A stretch of 7,992 bases of DNA. Source: Thermaceae bacterium (GTDB lineage Bacteria > Deinococcota > Deinococci > Deinococcales > Marinithermaceae). Position numbers and translations under genes: made by a program. Where the stretch lies: assembly GCA_027023115.1 (NCBI GenBank), contig JALVWZ010000332.1:1-7992 (forward strand), given 5' to 3'. The notes under the pieces were generated by a model. The model was given only the letters and a program-made list of their open reading frames with translations, had not been told where the DNA came from and did not search any database. This document shows positions 7,416 through 7,992 of this stretch, piece by piece. Within the stretch, counting starts at the first letter, position 1; each line of letters begins with the position of its first letter.

Positions 7416-7992
7416 TCATTCCCGCAAGCTCCAAAAATACGCCAGCGCCGCGTAGGCGCTCCTTTGCCTGAGCGCTTCCCGCCCCAGCGGGGGGAAGCGG
7501 TATAGGCGGGAATGCACCCCGGCAGGCCCGGCAACGCCAACGTAGACGGTACCGACCGGGTGCCCTTCCAGCTCGTCCGGTCCGGCGACGCCGGTGGTGG
7601 CGACGCCGTAGGTGGCGTCCAAAGTAGCACGCGCGGCCTCGGCCATGGCCGCCGCGGTCTCGGCGGAAACGGCTCCGTGGGCCGCGAGGGTCTCTGCGGG
7701 CACGCCAAAACGAGCCTTTGCGCCCATAGAGTAGGATACCATGCCCCCCAAAAAACTCTGGCTGGAACCCGGCACGCCGGTTATCAGGCCGGCCAGCAGG
7801 CCGCCGGTAAGAGATTCCATAGTGGCCAGCGTGGCCTCGCGCTTGCGCAGCCATGCCAGAAGCAACGCCGGCAAAGTGTCGCCGTCGTAGCCCCAAACGT
7901 ACCCCGCCAGCCGCTCGCTGACCGCGCCTATCCAGGCGTCGACCGCCGCCGGCGCGCCCTCGGCGCTCAGGTAGACGCCGTCGGGGTGTGCA
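7416..7992 (-). CDS. cinA: CinA family protein, C-terminal NMN amidohydrolase (PncC) domain, 5' end outside window
   Basis: The frame is open to the window's right edge; 191 residues of a protein usually about 390-420 long are visible, so the N-terminal MoaB/MogA-like domain (COG1058, ADP-ribose pyrophosphatase activity in studied members) is largely missing. The visible part begins with the linker region ([12 protein letters not shown]), then the PncC domain, which removes the amide of nicotinamide mononucleotide to recycle NAD breakdown products. Its marks are [13 protein letters not shown] (residues about 60-72 of the visible part), [26 protein letters not shown] and [12 protein letters not shown]. 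The TTG at 7874 that opens the longest start-to-stop frame is not the true start, because the conserved sequence continues upstream of it. The stop overlaps the thpR start (ATGA). It is the first visible gene of the cinA-thpR-recA-rny operon; the promoter must lie beyond 7992. All expected motifs are present. Confidence 0.94.
   Translation of the reverse strand, partial: AHPDGVYLSAEGAPAAVDAWIGAVSERLAGYVWGYDGDTLPALLLAWLRKREATLATMESLTGGLLAGLITGVPGSSQSFLGGMVSYSMGAKARFGVPAETLAAHGAVSAETAAAMAEAARATLDATYGVATTGVAGPDELEGHPVGTVYVGVAGPAGVHSRLYRFPPLGREALRQRSAYAALAYFWSLRE

Noticed and set aside
7416..7874. Stand-alone PncC-type protein starting at the TTG at 7874
   Set aside because: Translation upstream of 7874 continues in frame to the window edge with CinA linker sequence ([12 protein letters not shown]), so this is the C-terminal part of a full-length CinA.
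7417..7896. N-terminal extension of the thpR frame, which is open up to 7896
   Set aside because: It overlaps cinA in another frame and is Arg/Gly-rich with no similarity to 2H enzymes; the true start MRLFFGVF is at 7419 with a ribosome binding site and ATGA overlap.

Overview
The window reads as a chromosomal segment of a GC-rich thermophile, most likely a member of the Thermaceae (Thermus/Meiothermus/Oceanithermus relatives, phylum Deinococcota). The reasons are the GC-rich coding style (about 75% GC in a hand-counted 60-base stretch of rny), the strong resemblance of RecA, ThpR and RNase Y to the Thermus proteins as I remember them, and the gene order cinA-thpR-recA, which is the order known from Deinococcus radiodurans (cinA-ligT-recA). 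The genus is inference; no search was run.

Layout from left to right: (1) positions 1-651, + strand, the 3' end of typA (bipA), a ribosome-associated GTPase. (2) Positions 657-3851, - strand, converging on typA with only 5 bp between the stop codons: a single large gene for a NACHT-type STAND NTPase with a C-terminal array of 15 HEAT-like repeats. (3) Positions 3852-4104, a short intergenic region with the NACHT gene's ribosome binding site and a strong hairpin terminator for the operon to the right. (4) Positions 4105-7992, - strand, the tightly packed operon cinA (its 5' end lies beyond the window) - thpR - recA - rny, with a start/stop overlap at cinA/thpR, a thpR/recA overlap of 53 or 62 bp depending on the recA start, and an 11-bp gap at recA/rny.

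The four-gene operon and typA are housekeeping: NMN recycling (CinA), RNA 2',3'-cyclic phosphodiester chemistry (ThpR), homologous recombination and DNA repair (RecA), membrane-anchored mRNA decay (RNase Y) and ribosome function under stress (TypA).

The accessory element is the NACHT-HEAT gene placed between rny and typA. It has the architecture of bacterial NLR-like proteins: a short N-terminal helical region, a NACHT NTPase and a repeat-built sensor. It is a candidate one-gene phage-defence or self/non-self recognition system. Its most striking property is that the sensor is built from repeats that are identical at the DNA level: two successive 96-bp units match base for base and run 33 bp into a third, a fourth near-copy lies one unit further on, and a separate pair of units elsewhere in the array is also almost identical. 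Since 96 bp is 32 codons, gain or loss of a unit keeps the frame. This looks like an actively remodelled recognition domain, comparable in logic to the internally repeated NLR sensors of fungi. Part of the array is only about 40% GC, which supports a foreign or mosaic origin.
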